Assembly (NCBI RefSeq): GCF_011044495.1 | Contig: NZ_CP049143.1 | Coordinates: forward strand, 248,001 to 312,000 | Source of the DNA: Roseimicrobium sp. ORNL1 | Lineage (GTDB): Bacteria > Verrucomicrobiota > Verrucomicrobiia > Verrucomicrobiales > Verrucomicrobiaceae | DNA length: 64,000 bases | Reading direction: 5' to 3' | In this document: in pieces, positions 43,790 through 51,345 of the stretch | Layout of the letters: every line of letters begins with the position of its first letter | How positions within the stretch are numbered: position 1 is the first letter of the stretch | The notes under the pieces: model-generated | Seen by the model: only the letters and a program-made list of their open reading frames with translations | The model's database searches: none | Told to the model about the DNA's origin: nothing | Program-made: the position numbers and the translations under genes

Positions 43790-44488
43790 ATGCGCACTTT
43801 TGCCATCGGTGACATCCACGGCTGCCTCATGGCGTTTGAGACGCTCCTCTCCATCGTACCCTTCCAGCCGGGGGATACCCTGGTGACGTTGGGTGACTAT
43901 GTGGATCGAGGTCCGGATTCCTGCGGGGTCATCGAGCGTCTGGTGAAATGGCACGGCGAGACGAACCTCATCACCCTGCAGGGCAATCACGAGATCATGA
44001 TGCTCATGGCGCATGAGGACAAGGACGTCATCCGCGACTGGTGTGATGCCGGCGGGGATGCGACCATGGCCTCCTACCTGGAGCGGAAGTACCCCGAGAT
44101 CCCCTCCGCACATTGGGACTTCCTGGAAAAGACGCTGCCGTATTACGAATCGGCCACTCACATCTTTGTACACGCCACGGTGGACCCGGACCGGCCCATG
44201 AACCAGCAGCCCGACCACATGCTCTACTGGGAGCGCTTCTGGAATTCCTCACGCCACGTCTCCGGCAAGATGGTCATCTGCGGCCATACCCCGCAGCGCA
44301 ACGGGCAGCCACGTGACTTCGGCCACGGCATCTGCATTGACACCTTTGCCTACGGCGGCGGGTGGCTCACGTGCCTGGAGCCAGGAAGTGGCTGCTACTG
44401 GCAGGCGAACCAGAAGGGCGAGACGCGTGAAGGCAGGGTGGGCGTGGAGGACGAGGCGGAGGCCAAGCGCTTCGCCAGGGAGGCGTGA
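43790..44488 (+). CDS. Serine/threonine phosphatase-type metallophosphoesterase
   Basis: A 232-residue calcineurin-like phosphoesterase. All core motifs are present: GDIHG (7-11), GDYVDRGPDS (35-44), GNHE (65-68), a histidine in FVHATVDP, and CGHTPQ near the end. These bind the dinuclear metal centre. The motif set matches bacterial PrpA/ApaH-like protein phosphatases and diadenosine-tetraphosphatases. The group-specific substrate cannot be told from sequence. Cytoplasmic. The short downstream region holds a 58-residue membrane protein gene. Confidence 0.9.
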   Translation: MRTFAIGDIHGCLMAFETLLSIVPFQPGDTLVTLGDYVDRGPDSCGVIERLVKWHGETNLITLQGNHEIMMLMAHEDKDVIRDWCDAGGDATMASYLERKYPEIPSAHWDFLEKTLPYYESATHIFVHATVDPDRPMNQQPDHMLYWERFWNSSRHVSGKMVICGHTPQRNGQPRDFGHGICIDTFAYGGGWLTCLEPGSGCYWQANQKGETREGRVGVEDEAEAKRFAREA

Positions 44489-44648
44489 TTTTTATAGGGA
44501 GCTGAAGCGTGGAGACCGGTCTGACGACGGCGTCGTTTAGGCGTCGTTTTTGCCATCGCAAGGATGCGTCCGCCCTTGCATCCGCCAGGGAACCACGTCC
44601 GTTTTTCGTTGCGATTGTGAAGAGTCATCCTATCCTTCGCGTAGACAG

Positions 44649-44825
44649 ATGAGCTTTCTCTCGGAACTCCTGGGCCTTTTCCTCGGCCTCCTGCCTACGC
44701 GCGGTGGCCCTGAAGAGGGCAGTGTCATGGGCGAGTCCGAGATGGATCGCGAGGCACGCCGCCTCAAGCAGTGGCTCGGCTGGGGCGCCGTTGTCGTGGC
44801 GGTGGTGCTCGTCTGGGTTTTGTGA
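44649..44825 (+). CDS. Small single-pass membrane protein (58 residues)
   Basis: Starts SFLSELLGLFLGLLPTRGGPEEG, then a charged helix ESEMDREARRLKQWLG, then a strong membrane segment WGAVVVAVVLVWVL at the C-terminus. The frame is open to 44550, but only the ATG at 44649 gives a sensible protein. Unknown family; tail-anchored type by layout. It converges with the next gene across 23 bp. Confidence 0.55.
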   Translation: MSFLSELLGLFLGLLPTRGGPEEGSVMGESEMDREARRLKQWLGWGAVVVAVVLVWVL

Positions 44826-44848
44826 CGGTGGCCCCAGCGCGCCGCATG

Positions 44849-45190
44849 TCAGTGGATGCGGCTTACTCCCTCCAGTATCTCCTTACAGCCCTTCACATTG
44901 AGCAGCAGATACAGGGCGAATACCGTCCAGAGCACATAGACACCCGGACTCCGCCTGATGAGGGCGAAGAGGACAAAGAACACGAAGTGCATGCCATAAG
45001 CGACGGACATCATAGCCGTGGACTGTGTTCCCACGAAAAATAGAATTCCGATAGGAAACAGGTACACGATCTCAATCGCCCGGAGATCCGGCACGGTGAG
45101 CCACAAGGCCCCGAGCAGCAGGCCGAAGTACATGAGATAGTTCACCCAAATGGGCACATGGCGGGGTGACGGGCTCATGTCTTCGTTCAT
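44849..45190 (-). CDS. Multi-pass membrane protein, unknown
   Basis: 113 residues from the ATG at 45190 (NEDMSPSPRHVPIW). Four hydrophobic segments: YLMYFGLLLGALWLTV, IEIVYLFPIGILFFVG, MSVAYGMHFVFFVLFALI and YVLWTVFALYLLLNV. It ends with a short basic tail. No family recognised; the length and layout suggest a small four-helix inner-membrane protein. Confidence 0.68.
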   Translation of the reverse strand: MNEDMSPSPRHVPIWVNYLMYFGLLLGALWLTVPDLRAIEIVYLFPIGILFFVGTQSTAMMSVAYGMHFVFFVLFALIRRSPGVYVLWTVFALYLLLNVKGCKEILEGVSRIH

Positions 45191-45354
45191 GGTGGACTCA
45201 ACATGGAGCCGCACCTGGCCGCCCACCACTTTGCACTTTTCATTTCTCGATTTTCATTTTGCATTCGTGAAATCACCAGAGGCTTTCGGACGCGTACTGC
45301 CTCCCACCACATTCCTTTCTTAATTCCGCTTTCCGTCCTCCGAACTCGCACGCC

Positions 45355-45726
45355 ATGACCTTCCAGCCTGCCATCCCCGTCTTCCGTATCTTCGATTACG
45401 AGCAGGCCATGGCATTCTACCGGGACTGGCTCGGGTTTACGGTGGACTGGGAGCATCAGTACACGCCGGACTATCCGCGTTACCTGCAAGTCAGCCGCGC
45501 CGGAACGCTGCTCCACCTCACCGAGCACCATGGTGATTGCACCCCTGGCTCGAAGGCGGTGATTCATATTGATGACGCGGATGCCCTGCATCAGGAAATC
45601 ACCGTCACCCGCCGTCATCCTCGCATGAACCCCTCTGTACAAACCATGCCTTGGAACGCCAAGGTCGTGGAGGTGATGGACCCCTTTGGGAACAAACTGT
45701 GGTTTCACCAGAGCTTGGAGAGCTAG
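45355..45726 (+). CDS. Glyoxalase/bleomycin-resistance superfamily protein
   Basis: A 123-residue vicinal-oxygen-chelate fold protein: IPVFRIFDYEQAMAFYRDWLGFTVDWEH, then LHLTEHHGDCTPGSKAVIHIDD and KVVEVMDPFGNKLWFHQ. The residue pattern matches the bleomycin resistance-like VOC group (dimeric, ligand-binding, often without an enzymatic role). Metal-ligand candidates are the H of LHLTEHH and the E of VVEVMDPFGN. No antibiotic context is present. Confidence 0.85.
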   Translation: MTFQPAIPVFRIFDYEQAMAFYRDWLGFTVDWEHQYTPDYPRYLQVSRAGTLLHLTEHHGDCTPGSKAVIHIDDADALHQEITVTRRHPRMNPSVQTMPWNAKVVEVMDPFGNKLWFHQSLES

Positions 45727-45829
45727 GGCGGTTTACCGGGTGGTGCATTTTTTGGAGGGGTTCTGGAGGGTCGGATGGCCGCATTCGGGTTTGCTTGACG
45801 TTGCAGAGATTCAAGGCGTCATTTCCCGC

Positions 45830-46225
45830 ATGCAATGCCCCGCTCTTGAGCATGGTGAACTCGCGTTCAACGCTACACGGGCATTTTACCGACCGCGTGG
45901 GATCATCAGTCCCTGCCTGCTGGTGGACTTGCTCTGCTATGTGTTGCAGGACGTCCGGGCAAGGGGGCGCAAGGAAGTGCTGCTCAACTTGACCGGCATC
46001 AGCGGCTTCGATTCCCCGGACGCCGAATTCCGACGCTGGGCGGTGAAGCGTTGGGCCCGGGCTGCCAACGGCGAGATGCGCGTGGCCCTGGTGTTGAATC
46101 CAGAATACATCTGCCCGGAACGCAGCGGCATGGTCACCGCCGCTCAGGAGGGGCTCCATGCCCATGTCACCTCGGACGAACACGAGGCCCTGGAATGGCT
46201 CGACGTGTGGCGCAGCATGCTCTGA
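45830..46225 (+). CDS. STAS-like domain protein
   Basis: A 131-residue protein with a STAS/SpoIIAA-like pattern: a predicted strand and helix, then KEVLLNLTGISGFDSPDAEFRRWAVKRWAR (strand, loop and the helix that normally carries the phospho-site or partner contact), MRVALVLNPEYICPE and SDEHEALEWLDVW at the end. The start is uncertain; the ATG at 45830 and a TTG near 45794 are both possible. Standalone STAS-type proteins often act in anti-sigma regulation or the MlaB role, but no partner gene is adjacent. D-family repeat 2 begins 3 bp after the stop. Confidence 0.55.
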   Translation: MQCPALEHGELAFNATRAFYRPRGIISPCLLVDLLCYVLQDVRARGRKEVLLNLTGISGFDSPDAEFRRWAVKRWARAANGEMRVALVLNPEYICPERSGMVTAAQEGLHAHVTSDEHEALEWLDVWRSML

Positions 46226-46228
46226 CCT

Positions 46229-46281
46229 GGAGGTTAGGCCTCCCGGCCTGACAGCGGACGATAGGCCTCTGGCCTGTCGAG
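46229..46281. repeat. Repeat family D, copy 2
   Basis: A 53-nt sequence GGAGGTTAGGCCTCCCGGCC...CTGTCGAG made of two quasi-palindromic halves (TTAGGCCTCCCGGCCTGACAG and ATAGGCCTCTGGCCTGTC). Nearly identical to copy 3 at 46738, which lies 509 bp further on; related to the larger copy at 20244. Confidence 0.8.
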
Positions 46282-46350
46282 TGTTATGTGCCAAGTGTCA
46301 TCGTTATCTTCGACATGCTCGAAAGTAGCCTCCCGCAGACATCCCAACCC

Positions 46351-46746
46351 ATGCAGCCCCACCTTCCCGAGTTCCGCAGCAATCCTCCGATGGAGCCCCC
46401 ACTCCGAGTGCGACTGCGTGGCCTGGCGCGATTGGTGTTCTCCCTCCTGGGCATGTGCGCCGTCGGCCTCCTCATCTGGTTCTTCGCGGGAGAGCGCCCG
46501 AGTGTGCGCCCCAATGTCATGTCCATGATGCTGGCCGCGATGCCCGGCTGCTATGCGTTGATTGGCATCGCGGAAATCGCGAGCGGCGTGCCTTATTCCG
46601 AGATGAAGCGCCGCTGGGATCGCCTGCCCCGCCCGCAGTATATCGCCGTGAGCATCGTTCTCATGCTGGTGACCATCTTCACCATCATCCCCTTCTTCGT
46701 GGGCATCGTGCTCCCCCTGGTGCGACCGTATCCATCTGGAGGTTAG
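46351..46746 (+). CDS. Membrane protein, tandem paralogue A
   Basis: 131 residues from the ATG at 46351 (other ATGs at 46288 and 46315 are possible). Three helices: LVFSLLGMCAVGLLIWFFAG, MMLAAMPGCYALIGIAEIASG and ISIVLMLVTIFTIIPFFVGI-type. The pattern AAMPGCYALIGIAEIASGVPYSEMKRRWD is repeated with changes in the next gene (AAIPGAYALLGVMEAITGIPYGQLARRWD). The stop codon TAG lies inside D-repeat copy 3, so the last two codons, GGA and GGT, come from the repeat. Unknown family. Confidence 0.65.
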   Translation: MQPHLPEFRSNPPMEPPLRVRLRGLARLVFSLLGMCAVGLLIWFFAGERPSVRPNVMSMMLAAMPGCYALIGIAEIASGVPYSEMKRRWDRLPRPQYIAVSIVLMLVTIFTIIPFFVGIVLPLVRPYPSGG

Positions 46747-46789
46747 GCCTCTGGCCTGACAGTGGGCGATGGGCCTCCGGCCTGTCGAG
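46738..46789. repeat. Repeat family D, copy 3 (overlaps 3' end of paralogue A)
   Basis: A 52-nt copy (GGAGGTTAGGCCTCTGGCCT...CCTGTCGAG) nearly identical to copy 2. Its first nine bases are the end of the paralogue A reading frame, providing the TAG stop. Paralogue B starts 70 bp after it, as paralogue A starts 70 bp after copy 2. Confidence 0.8.
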
Positions 46790-46858
46790 CACCGACACAC
46801 CACACAGCATCGCCTTTTTGACGTGATGTTGTGTGGAACGCATGCGAAGACTCCCTGG

Positions 46859-47248
46859 ATGTCGGACAAACTCCCCAATCCGTTTCAGCAAATCGACGCT
46901 AACCTGGCCTCTCAGAGCCACACCGGAGCACGGCGCACGGGCCTGGTGCGGCTGCTCTTCGGAGGTGCAGGCACCTTGGTAGTGGCAGCAGTGCTGTGGT
47001 TCCTCGCGAGAGAAGGGTACCAGCCCAATCCTATAGCCTTGATGATGGCTGCCATCCCAGGAGCTTATGCGTTGCTTGGTGTGATGGAAGCCATCACCGG
47101 CATCCCCTATGGTCAGCTCGCCCGCCGGTGGGACAATCTCAAGGGCTGGCAGCGTGGTATCTACGGCACCGGCATTGTGCTGGTGGCCATGGTGTTCATC
47201 TTTCTCATCATGGTCGGAGTGGTAGTACCACTACTGCATCCGTCTTGA
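46859..47248 (+). CDS. Membrane protein, tandem paralogue B
   Basis: 129 residues from the ATG at 46859 (SDKLPNPFQQIDANL). Three helices match paralogue A in position: LLFGGAGTLVVAAVLWFLAR, LMMAAIPGAYALLGVMEAITG and GIVLVAMVFIFLIMVGVVVPLL. The soluble loop GIPYGQLARRWDNLKGWQRGIYG corresponds to the loop of paralogue A. The pair plus repeat copies 2 and 3 looks like one duplicated segment. Confidence 0.7.
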   Translation: MSDKLPNPFQQIDANLASQSHTGARRTGLVRLLFGGAGTLVVAAVLWFLAREGYQPNPIALMMAAIPGAYALLGVMEAITGIPYGQLARRWDNLKGWQRGIYGTGIVLVAMVFIFLIMVGVVVPLLHPS

Positions 47249-47377
47249 GGCATGAGAGTGCCTTGGCCAAGGAAAGGTCCTGTGTCGAAATGTCGAAGTG
47301 TGATCCCGTTTTGAAAGTGTTTTATGTGAGCGTTGATATAGGGAACTTTATTTTGAGTTCGCCACCTCAACACTTCG

Positions 47378-48979
47378 TCACTCCTCCTCAGAAGAAAGGA
47401 CGGCATCGAGTTCCGACTTGAGGCGCAACTTCTGGATGACCTGTCCACGGTTTGTGCGCTGGGACGTGTAGCCCCGCTCCTCCAGGCGCATGCGCAGCGT
47501 CTGGCGACTGAGGGGGTGCTTCCTTCCACTCTCCGCGCACCAGGTCCCGTATTTTTGGTAGAGTTCGTTCAGCAGTACCCGCTCGGAGCTCTCTTCCATG
47601 CGCTGGGTGGACTCCTCTAGAAATTCACCCAATGGGTCGGAGTCTTCGCGATAGGTCTCCGTGGCGTGATGTACCGCTGGAGGCGTGGGCAGGCCATGCG
47701 TGTGGTAGTGGGCGAGGCCGCGCAGACACCAGTTCAGGATGCCGGGGAACTCCGCGAGCAGCTCATGCGGCAGACGCGGATTGCGCTGCTCCTCCGGAAT
47801 GACCTGCGTGAAGGGAACAAGGCGCACGCGCCGCCACATGCCGCCATCCGTACCGGAGATGGTGGGCCGGTGATTGCCGAACATGACCATCTTCGCCACC
47901 GGGCGGAAGGTGATGGTGTCCTTGTACATGCCGCGACCGGTGATCGTATCGCCGCCGGTGAGGTCTTTCACCAGGGACTCATTGAGCCGCATGCCATCGG
48001 AGACTTCTGAGCCCACCACGAGGCGCTTGCCGGGCACGGAAGACAGCTCGATGCCGGCTTCACGGCTGTTCAGGGAGAGCGTGAGCATGGCATTCGCCCG
48101 CTGGCTGTACTCTCCCCAGAGCCGGAAGAGCGTTTCCAGGAAGGTGCTCTTCCCATTCGCACCAGACCCATACAGGAACCAGAAGCACTGGGCGCTGGTG
48201 TCGCCCGTGAGCCAGTAGCCCGCACTCACCTGCAGGAAGTGTCGCACCTCCGGGTCCGGCAGGACCTGCTCCAGGAACGCATCCCACTTCGGACACGGTG
48301 CACCTTCGACATAACTGGTGGCGATGGTCTTGGTCACCATCATCTCGCGTTGCGGGGGAACGAACTGGCACGTGCGCAGGTCCACCACTCCATTCTTCAC
48401 GCCAAGGAGGTGGGGATTTGCATCCCACACGGAAGTGTCCGGAATAGTCACCCGCGGGTCGGAGCGCGCGATGTTCAGCATGGCCCGGAGGCGGGGGTAG
48501 TTTCCCAGAACATTCCCCCGGTGGGCCATCATCTTCGCCTCGCTGAGGGTGGGCATCTCCTGCGCGCGCTCACAGAGCTCGCGGGAGAACTCACACGCGC
48601 GCTGCATCATCAGGCACTCATGCACGTCGCATTCCCAGCGCAGCCTCTCCCACACGTACCAATCTTTCGTGCTCACGCAGTGTCGCACGTCCTTCTCGCA
48701 GGTATCGATGAAGTCCTGAGCGTTGCACTCGTCATTGAGGCGCTGCACCGACTTGCCGCCGCTGCCCTGATTCCCCCGGCGTTTGATGCCAGCCGCCTCT
48801 TCACGGCGCGCCAGCTCCGCCAGTGTCTGCTCCAATTCCTTCCGCTGAAAGCGTGCCTTCGTGCGCCAGTAGCTGGGCTGGTCCTGCAGGTTGAGCCTTG
48901 GAAGGGTGGCTCCGGAAGCAGGCTCGGGGTTGGGCGTGGCCGCGGGTGGAGTGTCGTTGGGATTCGGTGGTGTCATCAT
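47378..48979 (-). CDS. D5/P4-type primase-helicase (phage or plasmid origin)
   Basis: A 533-residue protein. An N-terminal region (about 1-130) has no recognised primase active site. A D5_N-type domain follows (about 130-260, with WYVWERLRWECD and LLGVKNGVVDLRT). An SF3 helicase then carries Walker A GSGANGKST (about 270-280), an acidic Walker B-like SSVPGKRLVVGSEVSDG, and VMFGNHRPTISGTDGGMWRRVRLVPF (sensor/motif C region). Such proteins start replication of phages, plasmids and P4-like satellites. I chose the ATG at 48979, one of two adjacent ATGs. It lies downstream of the HTH gene, separated by repeat F2; no integrase is adjacent. Confidence 0.85.
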   Translation of the reverse strand: MMTPPNPNDTPPAATPNPEPASGATLPRLNLQDQPSYWRTKARFQRKELEQTLAELARREEAAGIKRRGNQGSGGKSVQRLNDECNAQDFIDTCEKDVRHCVSTKDWYVWERLRWECDVHECLMMQRACEFSRELCERAQEMPTLSEAKMMAHRGNVLGNYPRLRAMLNIARSDPRVTIPDTSVWDANPHLLGVKNGVVDLRTCQFVPPQREMMVTKTIATSYVEGAPCPKWDAFLEQVLPDPEVRHFLQVSAGYWLTGDTSAQCFWFLYGSGANGKSTFLETLFRLWGEYSQRANAMLTLSLNSREAGIELSSVPGKRLVVGSEVSDGMRLNESLVKDLTGGDTITGRGMYKDTITFRPVAKMVMFGNHRPTISGTDGGMWRRVRLVPFTQVIPEEQRNPRLPHELLAEFPGILNWCLRGLAHYHTHGLPTPPAVHHATETYREDSDPLGEFLEESTQRMEESSERVLLNELYQKYGTWCAESGRKHPLSRQTLRMRLEERGYTSQRTNRGQVIQKLRLKSELDAVLSSEEE

Positions 48980-49021
48980 AGTCTGTCTCGTGAAAGCCGT
49001 GTGACGTGGCTGCCCCAACAA

Positions 49022-49132
49022 GGAGCGGCTGCTTTAGCTGCCGAAGTGTGCGTGCCTGTTGGTGTCAATGATTGCTAGGACACACATCCCGTGGCCCCGC
49101 TGTTCCCAAACGGCAGCTAAAGCAGCCGCTCC
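49022..49132. repeat. Repeat family F, copy 2 (perfect 22-bp inverted repeat)
   Basis: GGAGCGGCTGCTTTAGCTGC... (49022-49043) is exactly complementary to CGGCAGCTAAAGCAGCCGCT... (49111-49132). Related in arm design to the copy at 42431. It lies between the HTH gene and the primase-helicase gene and could form a long hairpin in that transcript's leader. Confidence 0.78.
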
Positions 49133-49156
49133 CTGGGGCATTCATCCACGTCTTAT

Positions 49157-49186
49157 ATCATAATATGATGAAACGGGATATACCAA
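49157..49186 (-). promoter_or_regulatory. Possible sigma-70-like promoter for the primase-helicase gene
   Basis: On the minus strand, TTGGTA (complement of 49181-49186) and TATGAT (complement of 49157-49162) are 18 nt apart, in a locally A/T-rich patch with the small palindrome ATCATAATATGAT. It would transcribe through repeat F2 into the gene starting at 48979. Pattern match only. Confidence 0.4.
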
Positions 49187-49235
49187 TACGGCCAAGCTCC
49201 GCCATCGGGCTGCCTTGTCCCGTGTTCCTTGTCTC

Positions 49236-49475
49236 CTATTCCCTGTCCCTGAGCCGCACCACCGGTCGCAGTGCCGGCACCTCGGATTCACGCAGCACCC
49301 GCTCCACCTCCTCCGCTGCAAACAGCACCCGCCCGCCGCGCTTGAGGTAGCCAATCTTCCGCGTGGCCCGCATCCGCGTGAGTTGGTGGTCACTCAGTCC
49401 CAGCCGCTGCCGTGTCTGCGCGGAGTCCAGGAGTTCCCTCTCTTGCGATTGCTCCGGTGCACTGCTTGCCTTCAT
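49236..49475 (-). CDS. Excisionase/MerR-like helix-turn-helix protein
   Basis: A 79-residue DNA-binding protein. The core LLDSAQTRQRLGLSDHQLTRMRATRKIGYLKRGGRVLFAAEEVERVL is the winged-HTH layout of excisionase/AlpA-like proteins (helix 1-turn-helix 2, wing GYLKRGGRVLF, then a helix). Such proteins often regulate or excise mobile elements. The gene has a good candidate promoter with an inverted repeat over it (49492-49541), which fits autoregulation. It lies upstream of the primase-helicase on the same strand. Confidence 0.72.
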   Translation of the reverse strand: MKASSAPEQSQERELLDSAQTRQRLGLSDHQLTRMRATRKIGYLKRGGRVLFAAEEVERVLRESEVPALRPVVRLRDRE

Positions 49476-49491
49476 ATTCTTAAGCTTCCTC

Positions 49492-49541
49492 TTCGAACTC
49501 GAGCTTCAGGTGACTATACACCTTAGTTCGAATGTGGCCAA
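49492..49541 (-). promoter_or_regulatory. Promoter with overlapping operator-like inverted repeat
   Basis: On the minus strand, -35 TTGGCC (complement of 49536-49541) and -10 TATAGT (complement of 49513-49518) are separated by exactly 17 nt, 38 bp upstream of the HTH start at 49475. A perfect 8-bp inverted repeat, TTCGAACT (49492-49499) and AGTTCGAA (49525-49532), has one arm in the -35/-10 spacer and one just downstream of the -10. That placement suits repression by a dimeric HTH protein. Confidence 0.5.
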
Positions 49542-49664
49542 GATCCAGCGGAAATGTGTCCTTCTGCGGAAAAAACAACCTCATCTTGTGCGGCCAGCGA
49601 TGAGTTGCTCTCATCGGAGTACACCATTGGTAGACAGCTTCGCCTCCGTCAGGCAGGGGCTTGC

Positions 49665-49940
49665 TCAGGCAGATTGCATGGAGGCGTGGTAAGCGCTAGG
49701 AACAGATTGGTCGCTGGTCACCTCCATGCTTGCAAGCATCTTGTCCATGTCTGTAACAGCTTCAGCGAGAACGCCAAGAGCCTCCGACAATCTTTCCAGA
49801 TGCTCTTGTGCCTCGGCAGTGGGCAGGGCGAGTACCGCCTGCTTCACTGATTCACGTTGAGCGTGATCCAGAGGAAGCTGTGGCAAAATCTCAGCTACTG
49901 CGCTTCCAGGATGGAACGCTGTCTTCATAAGACGAGGCAT
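49665..49940 (-). CDS. Small alpha-helical protein following the nucleotidyltransferase gene
   Basis: 91 residues from the ATG at 49940 (PRLMKTAFHPGSAVAEILPQLP). A longer frame starting at 49982 would overlap the upstream gene. The centre is helical with heptad-like hydrophobics (AQEHLERLSEALGVLAEAVTDMDKMLASM), so self-association or binding to a partner is likely. No known family. It starts 22 bp after the nucleotidyltransferase-like gene on the same strand, suggesting a two-gene cassette in which it could be a regulator, antitoxin or accessory subunit; this is inference. Confidence 0.6.
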   Translation of the reverse strand: MPRLMKTAFHPGSAVAEILPQLPLDHAQRESVKQAVLALPTAEAQEHLERLSEALGVLAEAVTDMDKMLASMEVTSDQSVPSAYHASMQSA

Positions 49941-49962
49941 GTTCAATATAGTACGATTGAAA

Positions 49963-51207
49963 CTAGGGGGGAGCAAGAGCAAGTATCTTATCGAGGATCG
50001 AAGCAGAGTTCTTGCCAGGCTTGGTGGCCGCCAGAGCGTGGCCGAATTTCCTCAGTTTTTCCTGCAAGGCCAGCTGTGGATCTTGAGCTGAATAACCAAT
50101 CAGTTCGTCTGCCAGCTCCTGGGCTTCGATACGCAATCGCTCCAACAGTCGGCCGAGGGCAGGATGGACGTTCTCTATCTTCAAATACTCTGTCAGAAGT
50201 TCGAACTTGGAGAGTGCCGCGGCGCAATCCGCTGCCCGGTGGTTGCGGACGATGGAGAGAAGTTCATCCAGCAAATCGCCTGCACCATAGAGGCGTAGCC
50301 ATGGCACTGCACGTTTCACCGCTTTTACTGGATTGACCTCCGCATATCGCTCGATCTCATTACGCAAGAAATTCAAGTACGTCGCCAGGGCTTCCAGGGT
50401 GTGCAGCGGGCGTTTGCTGTAAAGTCCCAAGCCTGCCTCCTGGTGCGCAAAACTGAGGCGTGAGGCAGGGTCTCTTTCCACCCGCTCCTGAAGAATGATA
50501 ACCCAGTTCGTTACCTCGGTCACTCCGGAGAACTGGGTTGCCATGAGGTGGGTCGTCTTCGCATTTCGCGCAGCGGCAAACAATCGCACGGCACACTTCT
50601 GCTCGTATTCCGACGACACATCCTTGGGTTTGTATCTCCAGAATTTCAGTTCTCCAAACGTCTCGCCGGTTTGGGCGTTGGTGCGAACGCCCAGCACATA
50701 ATGCTTGCTGGGGGCGGACTTGATTTGCTTCTGGAATGATTTCGCCAAGGTCTCTGCGTCAACTTCTGGAGGAATGTATTCGCAGAAATCGATGTCGCCA
50801 TTGCGGCACACATCCCCCAGGAGCAGCGTGCTTCCACTGAGACAGATCATTGCTTTGTTCTTTCCAACAGCACCCAGGCAAATCTGTTCCGAAAGCTGGA
50901 TGGCTTCCTCCAAGATGGGAAGGTCCGGGAGAGCTGGAACCAGATGAAATGGCACATGGATTTTGCGGCGATGTGTCCCAACGCAGACGTAGCCGGCATT
51001 TTCTGCGTCAGCCGTCCATGACGCATCATGCTCAGCGCGCAACGATGCCATGGCCTTCCACAGGAGCTCGATGCCGTGTTCCAATCTGTCTGCCCTTTCT
51101 GCCACGACGAGCGGGCCCCACTGCTGCTCCAGCTTTTCACGCTGGCCATGAAAGGCAATCACTTGATTCAGTGCACGCCGCAACAAGTCATGTGGGAGGT
51201 CCCTCAT
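49963..51207 (-). CDS. Predicted nucleotidyltransferase-fold protein, unrecognised family
   Basis: A 414-residue cytoplasmic protein. Residues 121-144 contain the pol-beta-type nucleotidyltransferase signature: G125-S126-T, then D138-I-D140 within LLLGDVCRNGDIDFCEY, that is GS followed 12 residues later by DxD with hydrophobic strands on both sides. The N-terminal 110 residues are helical. After the signature come ELKFWRYKPKD and a long alpha-helical C-terminus (about 250-414, LHTLEALATYLNFLRNEIERYAEVNPVKAVKRAVPWLRLYGAGDLLDELLS). No family is recognised; it could be an RNA/protein nucleotidyltransferase or a toxin/defence effector. It is followed by a small helical partner and a mobile-element module. 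Confidence 0.65.
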   Translation of the reverse strand: MRDLPHDLLRRALNQVIAFHGQREKLEQQWGPLVVAERADRLEHGIELLWKAMASLRAEHDASWTADAENAGYVCVGTHRRKIHVPFHLVPALPDLPILEEAIQLSEQICLGAVGKNKAMICLSGSTLLLGDVCRNGDIDFCEYIPPEVDAETLAKSFQKQIKSAPSKHYVLGVRTNAQTGETFGELKFWRYKPKDVSSEYEQKCAVRLFAAARNAKTTHLMATQFSGVTEVTNWVIILQERVERDPASRLSFAHQEAGLGLYSKRPLHTLEALATYLNFLRNEIERYAEVNPVKAVKRAVPWLRLYGAGDLLDELLSIVRNHRAADCAAALSKFELLTEYLKIENVHPALGRLLERLRIEAQELADELIGYSAQDPQLALQEKLRKFGHALAATKPGKNSASILDKILALAPP

Positions 51208-51345
51208 GCACTATGTATGGTGCAAAGAATTTTTCGATGCAACATTGATTCTCTGCGACTACGGAAGCATGATCCGGAGCAAGCGCGCTGCCCGGCTTGC
51301 GAAGAATGGCATGTGGGAGCGCGGACTTCCTGCTCAGCGCGTGTC

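Noticed and set aside
43609-43812. A 67-codon frame upstream of the phosphatase gene
   Set aside because: Low-complexity translation, overlaps the phosphatase start, no signal or motif.
44510-44545. Hairpin-like ACGAC/GTCGT sequence after the phosphatase gene as a terminator
   Set aside because: The stem is only five base pairs and the T-run follows a second unrelated copy of the arm, so it is too weak to call.
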